Origin: Nitrospirillum amazonense
GTDB taxonomy: Bacteria; Pseudomonadota; Alphaproteobacteria; Azospirillales; Azospirillaceae
Direction of reading: 5' to 3'
Assembly: GCF_007828035.1 (NCBI RefSeq)
Contig: NZ_VITV01000004.1
Span: 325,559-389,558, forward strand
DNA length: 64,000 nt
Part shown: one piece after another, positions 1-9,315 of the stretch
How the letters are laid out: every line of letters starts with the position of its first letter
Numbering within the stretch: position 1 is the first letter of the stretch
Translations under genes and position numbers: made by a program
The notes under the pieces: model-generated
Told to the model about the DNA's origin: nothing
Seen by the model: only the letters and a program-made list of their open reading frames with translations
The model's database searches: none

Positions 1-951
1 ACGCTGGAGCAGGTGCGCCAGCGCGGCACGCTGCGCTGCGGCGTCAACACCGGCCTGCCGGGATTCGGGGCACCGGACAGCCAGGGGGAATGGACGGGCC
101 TGGACGTGGATATCTGCCGCGCCGTGGCCGCCGCCGTGCTGGGCGACGCCCGTAAGGTGCAGTTCATCCCCCTGAGCGGCCGCCAGCGCTTCAGCAGCCT
201 GCTGTCGGGGGATATCGACCTGCTGTCGCGCAACACCACCTGGACCCTGAGCCGCGATGTGCAGGGCATGGACTTCGCCCCGCCCGTCTATTACGACGGC
301 CAGGCCTTCATGGTGCGGCGGTCCTTCCGGGCGCGCAGCGTGCGCGAGCTGAACGGCGCTACCATCTGCGTGCAGCAAGGCACCACCACCGAACTGAACC
401 TGGCGGATTACTTCCAATCCACGGGCATGAGCTACAGGCCGCTGGCCATCGAGGACTTGAGTGAGTTGGTGGCCGCCTTCTTCAGCGGCCGCTGCGACGC
501 CTATACCACCGACGCCTCAGCCCTGGCCGCCACCCGCGCCGCGCAGACGGTCAGCGCCGACGATTATCTGATCCTGCCGGAGCTGATCTCGAAGGAGCCG
601 CTGGCACCCGCCGTGCGCAAGGGCGACGAGCAATGGTTCGACATCGTGAGATGGACCGTCTTCGCCTTGATCGAAGCGGAGGAGCGGGGCGTCACCAAGG
701 CCAACGTGCGCGACAACCTGGGGTCCGCCGCGCCAGGTGTGCAACGCCTGCTGGGCGTGCAGACAGGGGCCGGCCTGGGCAAGTCGCTGGGCCTGGACGA
801 TGAATGGGCCGTGCGTATCGTTTCCCAGGTGGGCAACTATGGCGAAGTGTTCGAGCGCAATGTCGGCCGCAATTCCGTGCTGCGCCTGGACCGCGGGCTG
901 AACGCCCTGTGGAACCAGGGCGGCCTGATGTACGCCATGCCCATACGGTGA
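1..951 (+). CDS. Amino-acid ABC transporter periplasmic binding protein, 5' end cut by the window
   Basis: This is a periplasmic solute-binding protein of the general amino-acid (AapJ/BztA) ABC family. The frame is open from base 1, and the visible part begins with a lobe-I strand ending in residues LRCGVN. That segment normally lies about 30 residues into the precursor, so the start codon and signal peptide lie upstream of the window. The first 316 codons seen cover both lobes, including the GLDVDICRA helix and the STGMSYRPLAIED region. The TGA is at 949-951. The permease and ATPase genes are not downstream; a symporter gene follows instead. The family call is by recognition; the substrate, probably L-amino acids, is inferred. 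Confidence 0.85.
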   Translation, partial: TLEQVRQRGTLRCGVNTGLPGFGAPDSQGEWTGLDVDICRAVAAAVLGDARKVQFIPLSGRQRFSSLLSGDIDLLSRNTTWTLSRDVQGMDFAPPVYYDGQAFMVRRSFRARSVRELNGATICVQQGTTTELNLADYFQSTGMSYRPLAIEDLSELVAAFFSGRCDAYTTDASALAATRAAQTVSADDYLILPELISKEPLAPAVRKGDEQWFDIVRWTVFALIEAEERGVTKANVRDNLGSAAPGVQRLLGVQTGAGLGKSLGLDDEWAVRIVSQVGNYGEVFERNVGRNSVLRLDRGLNALWNQGGLMYAMPIR

Positions 952-1115
952 TGGGAAACATAGCGATTCCGGTAGGGACCGCCCTTCCCGGCGAAAGCCG
1001 CCGTTGTATCGGCGCCGGTTTCAAGGCAAGTAGACAGCAACAGAAAATTTGACCGCGCCAAAATCGCCCCGGGTACGTCGGGGCGGCGGCACCGGCCATC
1101 GGGGGATAGGTTTCA

Positions 1116-2366
1116 ATGCAGCAAAAGCGCTTCACGCTGTTCGTCCTGGGCGCGATGGTCGCCGGCATCGCGGTGGGCGCCGTGGGGCACAACCTGCCCG
1201 CGGCCGACGGGGCCTCGCTGGCCAGCACGCTGTCCATCCTGACGGACATTTTCCTGCGCCTGATCAAGATGATCATCGCGCCCCTGGTTTTCTCCACCTT
1301 GGTGGTGGGCATCGCGCATATGGAGGATGTGGCCGCCATCGGCCGCGTGGGTGTGAAGACCCTGGGCTGGTTCCTGCTGGCCGGCATCGTCTCGCTGATC
1401 CTGGGCCTAGTCATGGTGCAGATCCTGGAACCTGGCGTGGGCATGGCCCTGCCGGACCCCACGTCCGGCGGCAAGGCGCCCGACGCCGCCGTCTTCACCC
1501 TGAAGAACTTCATCGAGCACACGGTGCCGCGCTCGGTGATCGAGGCCATGGCCAACAACGAGATCCTACAGATCGTCGTCTTCTCCATCTTCGCGGGCAT
1601 CGCCATCGCCTCGGTGAAGGAGAAGGTGCCGGTGGTGGTGCACCTGGTGGAACAGATCGCCACCGTCATGCTGAAGGTGACCAGCTATGTCATGATGTTC
1701 GCGCCCGTCGCCATCTTCGCGGCCCTGGCGGCCACGGTGACGACGCAGGGTCTGCAGGTGCTGGGCAGCTACGTGAAGTTCGTGGGCGGCTTCTACCTGG
1801 CCATGGCGCTGCTGTGGGTCGTGCTGCTGGCGGCGGCGGTGCCCTTCATCGGCGGCCGGGTTCGCGAGCTGGTCAGCGCCATCCGCCAGCCCGTGCTGCT
1901 GGCCTTTTCCACCGCCAGCTCCGAAGCCGCGTACCCGCGCACGCTGGAGCGCATGCAGGCCTTCGGCGCCGCCCGCAAGATCGTCAGCTTCGTCCTGCCG
2001 CTGGGGTATTCGTTCAACCTCGACGGATCGATGATCTACTGCACCTTCGCCACCATGTTTATCGCCCAGGCCTACGGCATCCACATCAGCATCGGCCAGC
2101 AGGTGGAGATGCTGGGCCTGCTGCTGCTGACCAGCAAGGGCATCGCCGGCGTGCCGCGCGCCTCGCTGGTGGTCATCGCCGCGGCCCTGCCCTTCTTCCA
2201 CATCCCGTCGGAGGGCATGGTGCTGGTGCTGGCCGTCGATCACCTGCTGGACATGGGCCGCAGCGCCACCAACGTGGTGGGCGTGTCGGTCGCCGCCGCC
2301 GTCATCGCCAAGTGGGAGGGCCTGCTGGGCCCCGGTCATTTGGCCGATGGGGAAGAGGACATCTGA
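1116..2366 (+). CDS. Dicarboxylate/amino acid:cation symporter (DAACS family)
   Basis: This 416-residue inner-membrane symporter belongs to the GltP/DctA/GltPh family, which couples glutamate, aspartate or C4-dicarboxylate uptake to Na+ or H+. The family landmarks are in order. A serine-rich HP1 segment (AFSTASSEAA) lies near residue 263. The TM7 motif reads NLDGS near residue 299, in place of the usual NMDG. An HP2-like GIAGVPRAS segment lies near 342, and the TM8 motif DMGRSATNVVG lies near 380. The start ATG follows a GGGGGATAGG ribosome-binding sequence. The upstream binding-protein gene suggests a local amino-acid uptake theme, but the 164-base gap argues for separate expression. The substrate cannot be read from the sequence. 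Confidence 0.9.
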   Translation: MQQKRFTLFVLGAMVAGIAVGAVGHNLPAADGASLASTLSILTDIFLRLIKMIIAPLVFSTLVVGIAHMEDVAAIGRVGVKTLGWFLLAGIVSLILGLVMVQILEPGVGMALPDPTSGGKAPDAAVFTLKNFIEHTVPRSVIEAMANNEILQIVVFSIFAGIAIASVKEKVPVVVHLVEQIATVMLKVTSYVMMFAPVAIFAALAATVTTQGLQVLGSYVKFVGGFYLAMALLWVVLLAAAVPFIGGRVRELVSAIRQPVLLAFSTASSEAAYPRTLERMQAFGAARKIVSFVLPLGYSFNLDGSMIYCTFATMFIAQAYGIHISIGQQVEMLGLLLLTSKGIAGVPRASLVVIAAALPFFHIPSEGMVLVLAVDHLLDMGRSATNVVGVSVAAAVIAKWEGLLGPGHLADGEEDI

Positions 2367-2810
2367 CGCCGCCGCCATCTCCGAGCCATCGGGCTCCGGA
2401 CATCATCGGCCCCGGAAATTATGGGGTGGCGGAAGGCCGCACCCCCACCAACGGCGGGCCCCCGGGTCCGCCGTTCGCGTTTGAGGTACCACGGGGCTGT
2501 GCGGCTAAGCGCCTGGCACGCCTGCCCTTTCCTTGGCCCCTGCGGCAGGGCGCCCTACCCCCATCGGCGGGCGACGATTCCCAGCTTCCGGCATCGTACA
2601 ACCCACTGTACGGCAAGGGTATGCCGGATGGCCGCTGACATCGGCGGCCACAAACCCGACATGCCCCTGTCATAGCCGTCTGCCATGCTCATATATGCCC
2701 CATGGCGACGGATGGCTCATGCCCCGCCCCTTCTGAAGTGGGGACGGGGCCTGGAACCTCGAAGCCTGGAGCAGGCTTGGACAAAGCCCAAGAAGGGAGG
2801 GTGAGACACG
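2367..2810. other. Highly structured intergenic region upstream of a small ORF
   Basis: I see no convincing protein in these 444 bases. They hold a chain of perfect or near-perfect hairpins. 2450-2475 pairs AACGGCGG with CCGCCGTT. 2588-2627 has a nested stem, CCGGCAT/ATGCCGG outside and CGTACA/TGTACG inside. 2721-2750 pairs GCCCCG with CGGGGC plus an inner CCC/GGG. 2762-2778 pairs AAGCCTG with CAGGCTT. The last overlaps an alternative hairpin at 2774-2788 (GGCTT/AAGCC). The early hairpins may end the symporter transcript, although none has a good T-run. The later ones look like a leader for the gene at 2811. Confidence 0.5.
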
Positions 2811-3011
2811 ATGATGGTGCACCACGAACCCCGCCTGACCGACATGCTGGAGGACCCGGTGGTCCGCCTGGTGATGGAGCGCGACGGCGTCTACCGCGAT
2901 GATGTCCTGAAACTGATGGCCAGCGTGGCCCGCAAAGCCACCAAGCCCGCCGTGAAGGCGGCCGCACCCAAGGTTTCCGCAGCGGAACCGGCCCTGGCCG
3001 GCCACGCGTGA
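2811..3011 (+). CDS. Small protein of unknown function, 66 aa
   Basis: I do not recognise a named family. The predicted protein has an acidic, helical front half (LTDMLEDPVVRLVMERDGVYRDDVLKLMASVARKA, about residues 9-43 in total) and an Ala/Lys/Pro-rich tail. No membrane segment or signal peptide is visible. A strong AGGGAGGG ribosome-binding site sits 9 bases before tandem ATG codons, and codon third positions are GC-rich like the neighbours, so it is probably translated. The second ATG at 2814 could be the true start. It is preceded by a strongly folded leader, described separately. It stands alone, with a minus-strand gene downstream. Confidence 0.6.
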   Translation: MMVHHEPRLTDMLEDPVVRLVMERDGVYRDDVLKLMASVARKATKPAVKAAAPKVSAAEPALAGHA

Positions 3012-3157
3012 AATCAACCCTGCCGATCGGCCTTTTACATGGTTGATCTGACGATTGCCGCCCCCGGGGAGAAGATGCCGGGGTGCGGCCAGCGGAAATA
3101 GATGGAATTGGCAGGCGCCGCCTGTCCCCAAGTCCATGAATAAGATAAGCCCACAAA

Positions 3158-3185
3158 TGAAAAAGGCGGCCGCAAGGCCGCCCGG
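3158..3185 (-). terminator. Intrinsic terminator of the small membrane-protein gene
   Basis: On the minus strand a perfect 7-bp stem, GGCGGCC/GGCCGCC, with a TTGC loop is followed directly by five T residues. It lies about 30 bases after the stop codon of the minus-strand gene that ends at 3211. Confidence 0.8.
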
Positions 3186-3210
3186 TGAACAACCAACCCT
3201 GTTTCAGGCG

Positions 3211-3498
3211 TTATTGTTCGACCGGGGCCCCTGACATCTGGGCCGGTACCTTGGCCGGGGCGGCGTTGCTTTCGCCTGAGGACGACCAAGCCGCCAGCAG
3301 GATCATGCCCACGGCGGTCAACGCCAGCAGCAGCCAGCGGCCGGCGCTCTTGTCGCCAGCGGTCTTGTCCCTGGTCTTGGCCTCCGGCAGTGGCAGGTCC
3401 GCCACCGTTTCCATTGCATCGCCGTTCATCTTGCCCCCGGATGTCGAGTTCCTGGGTTGATCCTGTACGGGAACAATAAAGTTACCCGCAGGGGCCAT
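3211..3498 (-). CDS. Small single-pass membrane protein of unknown function
   Basis: The protein is 95 residues from the ATG at 3498, chosen because AAGAGGGG lies just upstream; an in-frame ATG at 3429 is an alternative. It has a polar N-terminal half with many acidic and Lys residues, then one hydrophobic segment (WLLLALTAVGMILLAAW, about residues 55-71). A short Ala/Pro-rich tail would lie across the membrane. I recognise no domain. The upstream region is unusually AT-rich for this genome and probably carries the promoter. A clean terminator follows, so it appears to be a monocistronic gene. Confidence 0.6.
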   Translation of the reverse strand: MAPAGNFIVPVQDQPRNSTSGGKMNGDAMETVADLPLPEAKTRDKTAGDKSAGRWLLLALTAVGMILLAAWSSSGESNAAPAKVPAQMSGAPVEQ

Positions 3499-3759
3499 GA
3501 AACCCCTCTTAAGGTATAAATAGTCTATCTTTTCATTAAAGGGATTCTCTGTGTCATAGATCACACACTTCGATCCCAAGGGAAATTTAAGTCGAATTAT
3601 CTGTTAATGGATTAAAAGGACAAGACACCGCTGTCTGATGCCAGGATGGCGATGCCATGGCCCCGGCGATCCGGGCGCGGCATGGGCGGCGGCCAGGCCG
3701 AAAAAAAGGCGGCATGCACCCGCCTAGCACTAAATTAGTAGTCGCTGCGCCGCCGGCGC

Positions 3760-3795
3760 AGCAAAAAGGGCGACCCGCAGGGGGCCGCCCTTCCC
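3760..3795 (-). terminator. Intrinsic terminator of hslVU
   Basis: Read on the minus strand, AAGGGCG pairs with CGCCCTT, with an inner CCC/GGG, and is followed by a T-run (the A tract at 3763-3767 on plus). It starts about 20 bases after the hslU stop. A second GC-rich hairpin, GCTGCGCC/GGCGCAGC, abuts it at 3744-3762. Confidence 0.8.
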
Positions 3796-3814
3796 TGGTC
3801 ATCACGGTTGGCAC

Positions 3815-5125
3815 TTACAGGATGAATTTGCTGAGGTCGGCGTTCTTGGCCAGGTCCGACACCTTTTCCCGCACATAGGCGGCGTCGATGGCCACGGCGC
3901 TGCCGGCCTGGTCGGCGGCGGTGAAGCTGATCTCCTCCAGCAGGCGTTCCAGCACCGTGTGCAGGCGGCGGGCGCCGATGTTCTCCACCGTGCTGTTGAT
4001 CTGCACCGCCAGGCGCGCCAGCTCGTCGATGGCGTCGTCGGTGAAGCTGAGAGCCACCTCCTCGGTCTTCAGCAGCGCCACGTACTGCTTGATCAGGCTG
4101 GCCTCAGGCTCCGTCAGGATGCGGCGGAAGTCTTCCTCGGTCAGGGGCTTCAGTTCCACGCGGATGGGCAGGCGGCCCTGCAGCTCGGGCAGCAGATCGG
4201 ACGGCTTGGCCACGTGGAAGGCGCCGGACGCGATGAACAGGATATGATCGGTCTTCACCGCGCCATGCTTGGTGTTGACCGTCGTGCCCTCGATCAGGGG
4301 CAGCAGATCGCGCTGCACGCCTTCGCGGCTGACATCGCCGCCGCCCCGGTTTTCGGAACGGGCGGTGATCTTGTCGATCTCATCCAGGAAGACGATGCCG
4401 TTCTGCTCCACGGCGTGGATGGCTTCGGCCACCACCGTCTCGTTGTCCAGCAGCTTGTCGGATTCCTCGGCCATCAGCACGGTGTGGCTTTCGGCCACCG
4501 TCATGCGGCGGGCCTTGGTACGGCCGGCGAAGGCTTTGCCGAAGATGTCGCCCAGGTTGATCATGCTCATGCTGCCGCCGGGCATGCCAGGGATGTCGAA
4601 GGCCGGGGCGGACGCGGCGTTGTCCTGCACCTGGATTTCGATCTCCTTGTCGTTCAGCTGGCCCTCGCGCAGCATTTTGCGGAATTTCTGCCGCGTCTCG
4701 GATGACGCCCCCTCGCCCACCAGGGCGTCCAGCACCCGCTCCTCGGCGCGCAGTTCCGCCTTGGCCGCGACCTCCTTGCGCAGGCGCTGGCGGGTCAGGG
4801 TGATGGCGATCTCCACCAGGTCGCGGACGATCTGTTCCACGTCGCGACCGACATAGCCGACCTCGGTGAACTTGGTCGCCTCCACCTTCAGGAAGGGGGC
4901 CTGGGCCAGCTTGGCCAAGCGGCGCGCGATCTCGGTCTTGCCCACGCCGGTCGGGCCGATCATGAGGATGTTCTTGGGCAGAACCTCCTCCTTCAAGCCG
5001 TCCGGCAATTGCTGGCGGCGCCAGCGGTTGCGGAGCGCGATGGCCACGGCGCGCTTGGCGTCCTTCTGGCCGACGATGTAGCGGTCCAGTTCCGAGACGA
5101 TTTCGCGGGGGGAGAACGAGGTCAT
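3815..5125 (-). CDS. hslU: ATP-dependent protease ATPase subunit HslU
   Basis: HslU (ClpY) is the AAA+ unfoldase that feeds misfolded proteins into the HslV peptidase in the cytoplasm. The 436-residue length is typical. The Walker A motif GPTGVGKT is at residues 57-64, the pore loop GYVG at about 90-93, and a Walker B followed by LDEIDKI lies in the middle. The I-domain insertion and the C-terminal sensor region are present. The start ATG at 5125 gives the standard [20 protein letters not shown]-type N-terminus. It lies 8 bases after hslV, so the two are co-transcribed. A heat-shock-like promoter precedes hslV and a clear terminator follows hslU. Confidence 0.97.
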   Translation of the reverse strand: MTSFSPREIVSELDRYIVGQKDAKRAVAIALRNRWRRQQLPDGLKEEVLPKNILMIGPTGVGKTEIARRLAKLAQAPFLKVEATKFTEVGYVGRDVEQIVRDLVEIAITLTRQRLRKEVAAKAELRAEERVLDALVGEGASSETRQKFRKMLREGQLNDKEIEIQVQDNAASAPAFDIPGMPGGSMSMINLGDIFGKAFAGRTKARRMTVAESHTVLMAEESDKLLDNETVVAEAIHAVEQNGIVFLDEIDKITARSENRGGGDVSREGVQRDLLPLIEGTTVNTKHGAVKTDHILFIASGAFHVAKPSDLLPELQGRLPIRVELKPLTEEDFRRILTEPEASLIKQYVALLKTEEVALSFTDDAIDELARLAVQINSTVENIGARRLHTVLERLLEEISFTAADQAGSAVAIDAAYVREKVSDLAKNADLSKFIL

Positions 5126-5133
5126 CGCCGGGC

Positions 5134-5694
5134 TCACAGCTTTTCCAGGGTGATGTTGCGGTTGGTGTAGACGCAGATGTCGGCGGCGATGCCCAGCGCC
5201 TTGCGAGCGATGGCCTCCGCGTCCAGGTCCGGCAGGTCGATCAGGGCCCGGGCGGCGGCCAGGGCATAGGCGCCGCCGGAGCCGATGCCGATGATGCCGT
5301 CCTCCGGCTCCAGCACGTCGCCGTTGCCGGTCAGGATCAGGCTGGCGGTCTTGTCGGCCACCGCCATCATGGCCTCCAGCCGGCGCAGGTAGCGGTCGGT
5401 GCGCCAGTCCTTGGCCAGTTCCACGGCCGCGCGGGTCAACTGGCCCGGATACTGTTCCAGCTTGGCCTCCAGCCGCTCGAACAGGGTCATGGCATCCGCC
5501 GTGGCGCCGGCGAAGCCGGCCATGACGGACCCGCCGGCCAGGGGACGGACCTTGCGGGCGTTGGACTTCATCACCGTGTTGCCCACCGACACCTGGCCGT
5601 CGCCGGCCACCACCACCTGCCCGTTCTTGCGGATGGAAAGGATGGTGGTGCCGTGCCACTGGATGGGGTCGTGGGTCTTGCCGTAGTCGGACAT
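5134..5694 (-). CDS. hslV: ATP-dependent protease peptidase subunit HslV
   Basis: HslV (ClpQ) is the threonine peptidase core of the HslVU protease. The start ATG at 5694 yields 186 residues with a 15-residue propeptide ending in HG. Autoprocessing would expose Thr16, the catalytic N-terminal threonine of the TTILSIRK segment. The GDGQVS and [13 protein letters not shown] signatures of the family are present. An upstream in-frame start would add a non-conserved tail and was rejected. It is the first gene of the hslVU operon. Confidence 0.97.
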   Translation of the reverse strand: MSDYGKTHDPIQWHGTTILSIRKNGQVVVAGDGQVSVGNTVMKSNARKVRPLAGGSVMAGFAGATADAMTLFERLEAKLEQYPGQLTRAAVELAKDWRTDRYLRRLEAMMAVADKTASLILTGNGDVLEPEDGIIGIGSGGAYALAAARALIDLPDLDAEAIARKALGIAADICVYTNRNITLEKL

Positions 5695-5740
5695 GGGAAG
5701 CGGTTCCGGTTGGAAACGGGAAATCGGATGAGGGCCCACG

Positions 5741-5770
5741 GTATGTGGGATGGCGATGATGCGGGTCAAG
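5741..5770 (-). promoter_or_regulatory. Heat-shock (RpoH-type) promoter candidate for hslVU
   Basis: On the minus strand, CTTG at 5770-5767 is followed after 17 bases by CCCACAT at 5749-5743. This approximates the alphaproteobacterial heat-shock pattern as I recall it: CTTG, 17-18 bases, then CYTATNT. A start near 5735 would give a leader of about 40 bases to hslV. The match at -10 is partial. Confidence 0.4.
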
Positions 5771-5833
5771 CCATGCGCCAAAGTCGGTGCTCCGCCCCTT
5801 TCACGGTAACAGCCTTGCTGCTAAGTAGTGCTT

Positions 5834-6457
5834 ATGGACAGGAATGAACCAGCAGGCGCCCGCAGCAGCACTGTGGAGCGCAAGACCAAGGAAACGCAGA
5901 TCAGCGTGACCGTGGATCTCGACGGTACCGGCCGTTACGACGTGTCGACCGGCATCGGCTTCCTTGACCATATGCTGGAGCAGCTGTCGCGCCATTCGCT
6001 CATCGACCTGACGGTGCGCGCGGTGGGCGACCTGCACATCGATTTCCACCATACGACCGAGGATACGGGCATCGCCATCGGCGAGGCGGTGGCCAAGGCC
6101 CTGGGCGACCGGCGCGGCATCAACCGCTATGGTCACGCCTACATCCCCATGGATGAGACGCTGACCCGCGCGGCCATCGACCTGTCCAACCGGCCCTATC
6201 TGATCTGGAAGGTTCATTTCACCCGCGACAAGCTGGGCGAGATGGACACGGAACTGTTCAAGGAATGGTTCCAGGCCTTCGCCTTCGCCGCCGGCGCTAC
6301 CCTGCACATGGAAAACCTGTACGGGGAGAACAACCACCACATCGTGGAGAGTTGTTACAAGGCCCTGGCCCGGGCCCTGCGCGCCGCCATCGAGATCGAC
6401 CCGCGCAAGGCCGACGCCGTGCCCTCCACCAAGGGTGTGCTGGGCGGTACGCTCTGA
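5834..6457 (+). CDS. hisB: Imidazoleglycerol-phosphate dehydratase
   Basis: HisB (monofunctional dehydratase, hisBd type) converts imidazole-glycerol phosphate to imidazole-acetol phosphate in histidine synthesis. The 207-residue protein shows the duplicated metal-binding signatures [16 protein letters not shown] and [14 protein letters not shown], which carry the His and Glu ligands for two Mn ions. No phosphatase domain is fused to it. The ATG at 5834 was preferred over a GTG two codons upstream. It opens the plus-strand his cluster and is divergent from hslV. Confidence 0.96.
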   Translation: MDRNEPAGARSSTVERKTKETQISVTVDLDGTGRYDVSTGIGFLDHMLEQLSRHSLIDLTVRAVGDLHIDFHHTTEDTGIAIGEAVAKALGDRRGINRYGHAYIPMDETLTRAAIDLSNRPYLIWKVHFTRDKLGEMDTELFKEWFQAFAFAAGATLHMENLYGENNHHIVESCYKALARALRAAIEIDPRKADAVPSTKGVLGGTL

Positions 6458-6488
6458 TCCTTTCTTTCCGTCACAGGGTCCGCCTGCC

Positions 6489-7154
6489 ATGACCGCGACC
6501 TCTTCCGCCTCCGTGGCGCTCATCGACTACGGCTCCGGCAACCTGCGCTCCGCCGCCAAGGCGGTGGAACGGGCGGCGCAGGAGGCGGGGCGTCTTGGGC
6601 TGGCGGTCACCGTCACGGCCGACCCGGACGCCATTGCCCGGGCGGACCGCGTCATCCTGCCGGGCGTGGGCGCCTTCGCCGACTGCATGGGCGGCCTGCT
6701 GGCCGTGGATGGGCTCAAGGACGCGCTGGAAGAGGCGGTCATCCGCCGCGGCCAGCCCTTCCTGGGCATTTGCGTCGGCATGCAGCTGATGGCGCGCGAG
6801 GGTCGCGAACATGGCGTGCACCCAGGCCTGGGCTGGATCGATGCGGTAGTGGAACGATTGACCCCGGCCGATCCCGCCCTGAAGATTCCGCACATGGGCT
6901 GGAACGAGCTGGTGCTGGACCAGGCGGACCATCCGCTGCTGGCCGGCATCGAGGCCGGATCCCATGTCTATTTCGTCCATTCTTACGGCCTGAAGGTGGG
7001 CGACCCCGCCCTGCTGAAGGCCCATGCCGACTACGCCGGATCCATTCCCGCGCTGGTGGGCCGCGACAACCTGGCGGGCACCCAGTTCCATCCGGAGAAA
7101 AGCCAGGCCACGGGCCTGAAGCTGATCGCCAATTTCCTGGCCTGGACACCCTGA
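6489..7154 (+). CDS. hisH: Imidazole glycerol phosphate synthase, glutaminase subunit
   Basis: HisH is the class-I glutamine amidotransferase that supplies ammonia to HisF. In this 221-residue protein the nucleophile is Cys95 in the LGICVGMQL motif. His201 and Glu203 of FHPEKS complete the triad. The [10 protein letters not shown] segment is the usual oxyanion-side motif. The start at 6489 gives the expected [10 protein letters not shown] strand within the first 20 residues. It lies 31 bases after hisB, and its partner hisF is two genes further on. Confidence 0.96.
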   Translation: MTATSSASVALIDYGSGNLRSAAKAVERAAQEAGRLGLAVTVTADPDAIARADRVILPGVGAFADCMGGLLAVDGLKDALEEAVIRRGQPFLGICVGMQLMAREGREHGVHPGLGWIDAVVERLTPADPALKIPHMGWNELVLDQADHPLLAGIEAGSHVYFVHSYGLKVGDPALLKAHADYAGSIPALVGRDNLAGTQFHPEKSQATGLKLIANFLAWTP

Positions 7155-7207
7155 TCACCCCCTGTCCTACGCGTTATCGTTCCCGCCGCCACGCTTCGAG
7201 GTTCCCC

Positions 7208-7801
7208 ATGTCCGGTGCGCATCAGCCGGCCGCCCCCAGCGCCCAGATCACCGTGGAGGTGGTGGAACGCATCCGCCCCGGCGACATGGACGACCTGTGC
7301 GACGCCGCCGACCTGGCCATCCGCGACGGCGGCGGCTTCGGCTGGGTGGCGCCCCCCGTGCGGGAGGCCATGGAGCGTTATTGGAAGGGCGTGATGGTGG
7401 TGCCGGAGCGCACCCTGCTGGTGGGCCGCCTGGACGGGGTCATCGCCGGATCGGCCCAGCTGGTGCGCCCCACCCGCAACAATGAGGCGCAGAGCTTCGC
7501 CTGCACCCTGACCACCAGCTTCGTCGCTCCGTGGGGGCGCGGCCATGGCCTGGCCCGGGCGCTGACCCTGGCGGTGGAGGAGGAGGCGCGCAAGGCCGGC
7601 TTCCGTATCCTGAACCTGGACGTGCGCGCCACCCAGGGTGCCGCCATCGCGCTGTACCGCGCCTTGGGCTACATCGAATGGGGCCACCATCCCCATTATG
7701 CGCGGGTGGACGGGCGGGATATCCCGGGCCTGTTCTTCTACAAGGATCTGACGGAACCCAGCCGGCAGGAAGACCGGCCTCAAGACAGCAAGCGGGATTA
7801 G
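7208..7801 (+). CDS. GNAT-family N-acetyltransferase inside the his cluster
   Basis: This 197-residue protein carries an acetyl-CoA binding motif A in the segment [14 protein letters not shown] (an R-x-x-G-x-G/A pattern) and a motif B ending in LYRALGY, which are diagnostic of GNAT acetyltransferases. The substrate is unknown. It sits between hisH and hisA, with 53 bases before it and only 8 bases to hisA, so it is almost certainly co-transcribed. An unassigned ORF at this position is, as I recall, part of the A. brasilense his cluster, which suggests a conserved passenger. A direct role in histidine synthesis is not shown by the sequence. Confidence 0.88.
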   Translation: MSGAHQPAAPSAQITVEVVERIRPGDMDDLCDAADLAIRDGGGFGWVAPPVREAMERYWKGVMVVPERTLLVGRLDGVIAGSAQLVRPTRNNEAQSFACTLTTSFVAPWGRGHGLARALTLAVEEEARKAGFRILNLDVRATQGAAIALYRALGYIEWGHHPHYARVDGRDIPGLFFYKDLTEPSRQEDRPQDSKRD

Positions 7802-7809
7802 GGCGAACC

Positions 7810-8550
7810 ATGATCATTTATCCGGCCATCGACCTTAAGGACGGCGCCTGCGTGCGCCTGGTGCGCGGCGACATGGACCAGGCCACGGTGTTCAACACCG
7901 ACCCGGCCGACCAGGCGGCGCGCTTCGCGGCGCAGGGCTTCGAGTGGCTGCATCTGGTCGACCTGAACGGCGCCTTCGCCGGCCGGCCGGTCAATGGCGA
8001 CGCCGTGGCCGCCATCCTGAACCGGGTGAAGCTGCCGGTGCAGCTGGGCGGCGGCATCCGCGACATCGCCACCATCGAGGATTGGCTGAAGCGCGGGGTG
8101 GAGCGGGTGATCCTGGGCACCATCGCCGTGCGCGACCCCGAGCTGGTGAAGCAGGCCTGCCGCCTGTTCCCCGGCCGTGTGGCCGTAGGCATCGACGCCC
8201 GCGACGGCCGCGTGGCAGTGGAGGGCTGGGCCGAGGCGTCCGACATCACGGCCCTGGACCTGGCGCTGAAGTTCGAAGACGCCGGCGTGGCCGCCATCAT
8301 CTATACCGACATCGACCGGGACGGCGCCCTGGGCGGGGTGAACGTGGAGGCGACGGCCGACCTGGCCTCCCACCTCACCACGCCGGTGATCGCTTCGGGC
8401 GGGGTGTCCAGCATCGCCGACTTGGCCGCGCTGAAGCGGCAGGAGGACACGGGCATCACCGGCGTCATCTGCGGCCGCGCCCTGTATGACGGGCGTATCG
8501 ACCCCGTGGCGGCGCTGAGCCTGCTGAACCGACCCAGGGAGATGCTGTAA
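7810..8550 (+). CDS. hisA: Phosphoribosylformimino-5-aminoimidazole carboxamide ribotide isomerase
   Basis: HisA is a (beta/alpha)8 Amadori isomerase that converts ProFAR to PRFAR. The catalytic aspartates are Asp8 in PAIDLKDG and Asp129 in VGIDARDG. The C-terminal phosphate-binding loop (IASGGVSS) and the TDIDRDG motif are present. The length is 246 residues. Its TAA overlaps the ATG of hisF by one base (TAATG), which suggests translational coupling. Confidence 0.97.
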   Translation: MIIYPAIDLKDGACVRLVRGDMDQATVFNTDPADQAARFAAQGFEWLHLVDLNGAFAGRPVNGDAVAAILNRVKLPVQLGGGIRDIATIEDWLKRGVERVILGTIAVRDPELVKQACRLFPGRVAVGIDARDGRVAVEGWAEASDITALDLALKFEDAGVAAIIYTDIDRDGALGGVNVEATADLASHLTTPVIASGGVSSIADLAALKRQEDTGITGVICGRALYDGRIDPVAALSLLNRPREML

Positions 8551-9311
8551 TGCTGAAACGCCGCATCATCCCCTGCCTGGACGTGAAGGACGGACGCGTG
8601 GTCAAGGGCGTCAACTTCGTCGACCTGGTGGACGCCGGCGATCCCGTCGAGCAGGCGCGTCTGTATGACGCCGCCGGGGCCGACGAGCTGACCTTCCTGG
8701 ATATCACCGCCAGCCATGAAGGCCGCGACACCATCTTCGACGTCGTGCGCCGCACGGCCGAACAGGTGTTCATGCCCCTGACGGTGGGCGGCGGCGTGCG
8801 CACGGTGGAGGATATCCGCAAGCTGCTGCTGGCCGGTGCCGACAAGGTGTCGATCAACAGCGCCGCCGTCAGCCGGCCCGAATTCGTGCGCGAGGCGGCG
8901 CAGAAGTTCGGCGCCCAATGCGTGGTGGTGGGCATCGACGCCAAGCGCGACGCCAACGGCCGCTGGGGCGTGTACACTCACGGCGGCCGCAAGGAAACGG
9001 GGCTGGACGCGGTGGACTGGGCCCGGCGCATGGCGGAATACGGCGCCGGCGAAATCCTGCTGACCTCCATGGACCGGGACGGCACCAAGAGCGGGTTCGA
9101 CCTGGAGCTGACGCGCGCCGTGGCCGATGCCGTGCCCGTGCCGGTGATCGCCTCTGGCGGGGTCGGCACACTCGACCATCTGGTGGACGGCGTCACCCAG
9201 GGCCATGCCTCGGCCGTTCTGGCCGCCAGCATCTTCCACTTCGGCACCTATTCCATCGCCCAGGCCAAGGCCCACATGGCCGCCGCCGGCATTCCGATGC
9301 GCGGGGTGTGA
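8550..9311 (+). CDS. hisF: Imidazole glycerol phosphate synthase, cyclase subunit
   Basis: HisF is the cyclase partner of HisH. It uses ammonia and PRFAR to make imidazole-glycerol phosphate and AICAR. The 253-residue barrel has the catalytic pair Asp11 ([10 protein letters not shown]) and Asp130 (VVGIDAKRD). The two phosphate-binding glycine loops are GGGVRT and SGGVGT. The ATG overlaps the hisA stop codon. hisE follows after 4 bases. Confidence 0.97.
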   Translation: MLKRRIIPCLDVKDGRVVKGVNFVDLVDAGDPVEQARLYDAAGADELTFLDITASHEGRDTIFDVVRRTAEQVFMPLTVGGGVRTVEDIRKLLLAGADKVSINSAAVSRPEFVREAAQKFGAQCVVVGIDAKRDANGRWGVYTHGGRKETGLDAVDWARRMAEYGAGEILLTSMDRDGTKSGFDLELTRAVADAVPVPVIASGGVGTLDHLVDGVTQGHASAVLAASIFHFGTYSIAQAKAHMAAAGIPMRGV

Positions 9312-9315
9312 TGCC

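Noticed and set aside
2419-2675. Overlapping open frames of about 84 codons on both strands in the symporter downstream gap
   Set aside because: Both are Pro/Arg/Gly-rich with no ribosome-binding site, and they coincide with hairpin-rich DNA. Neither looks translated.
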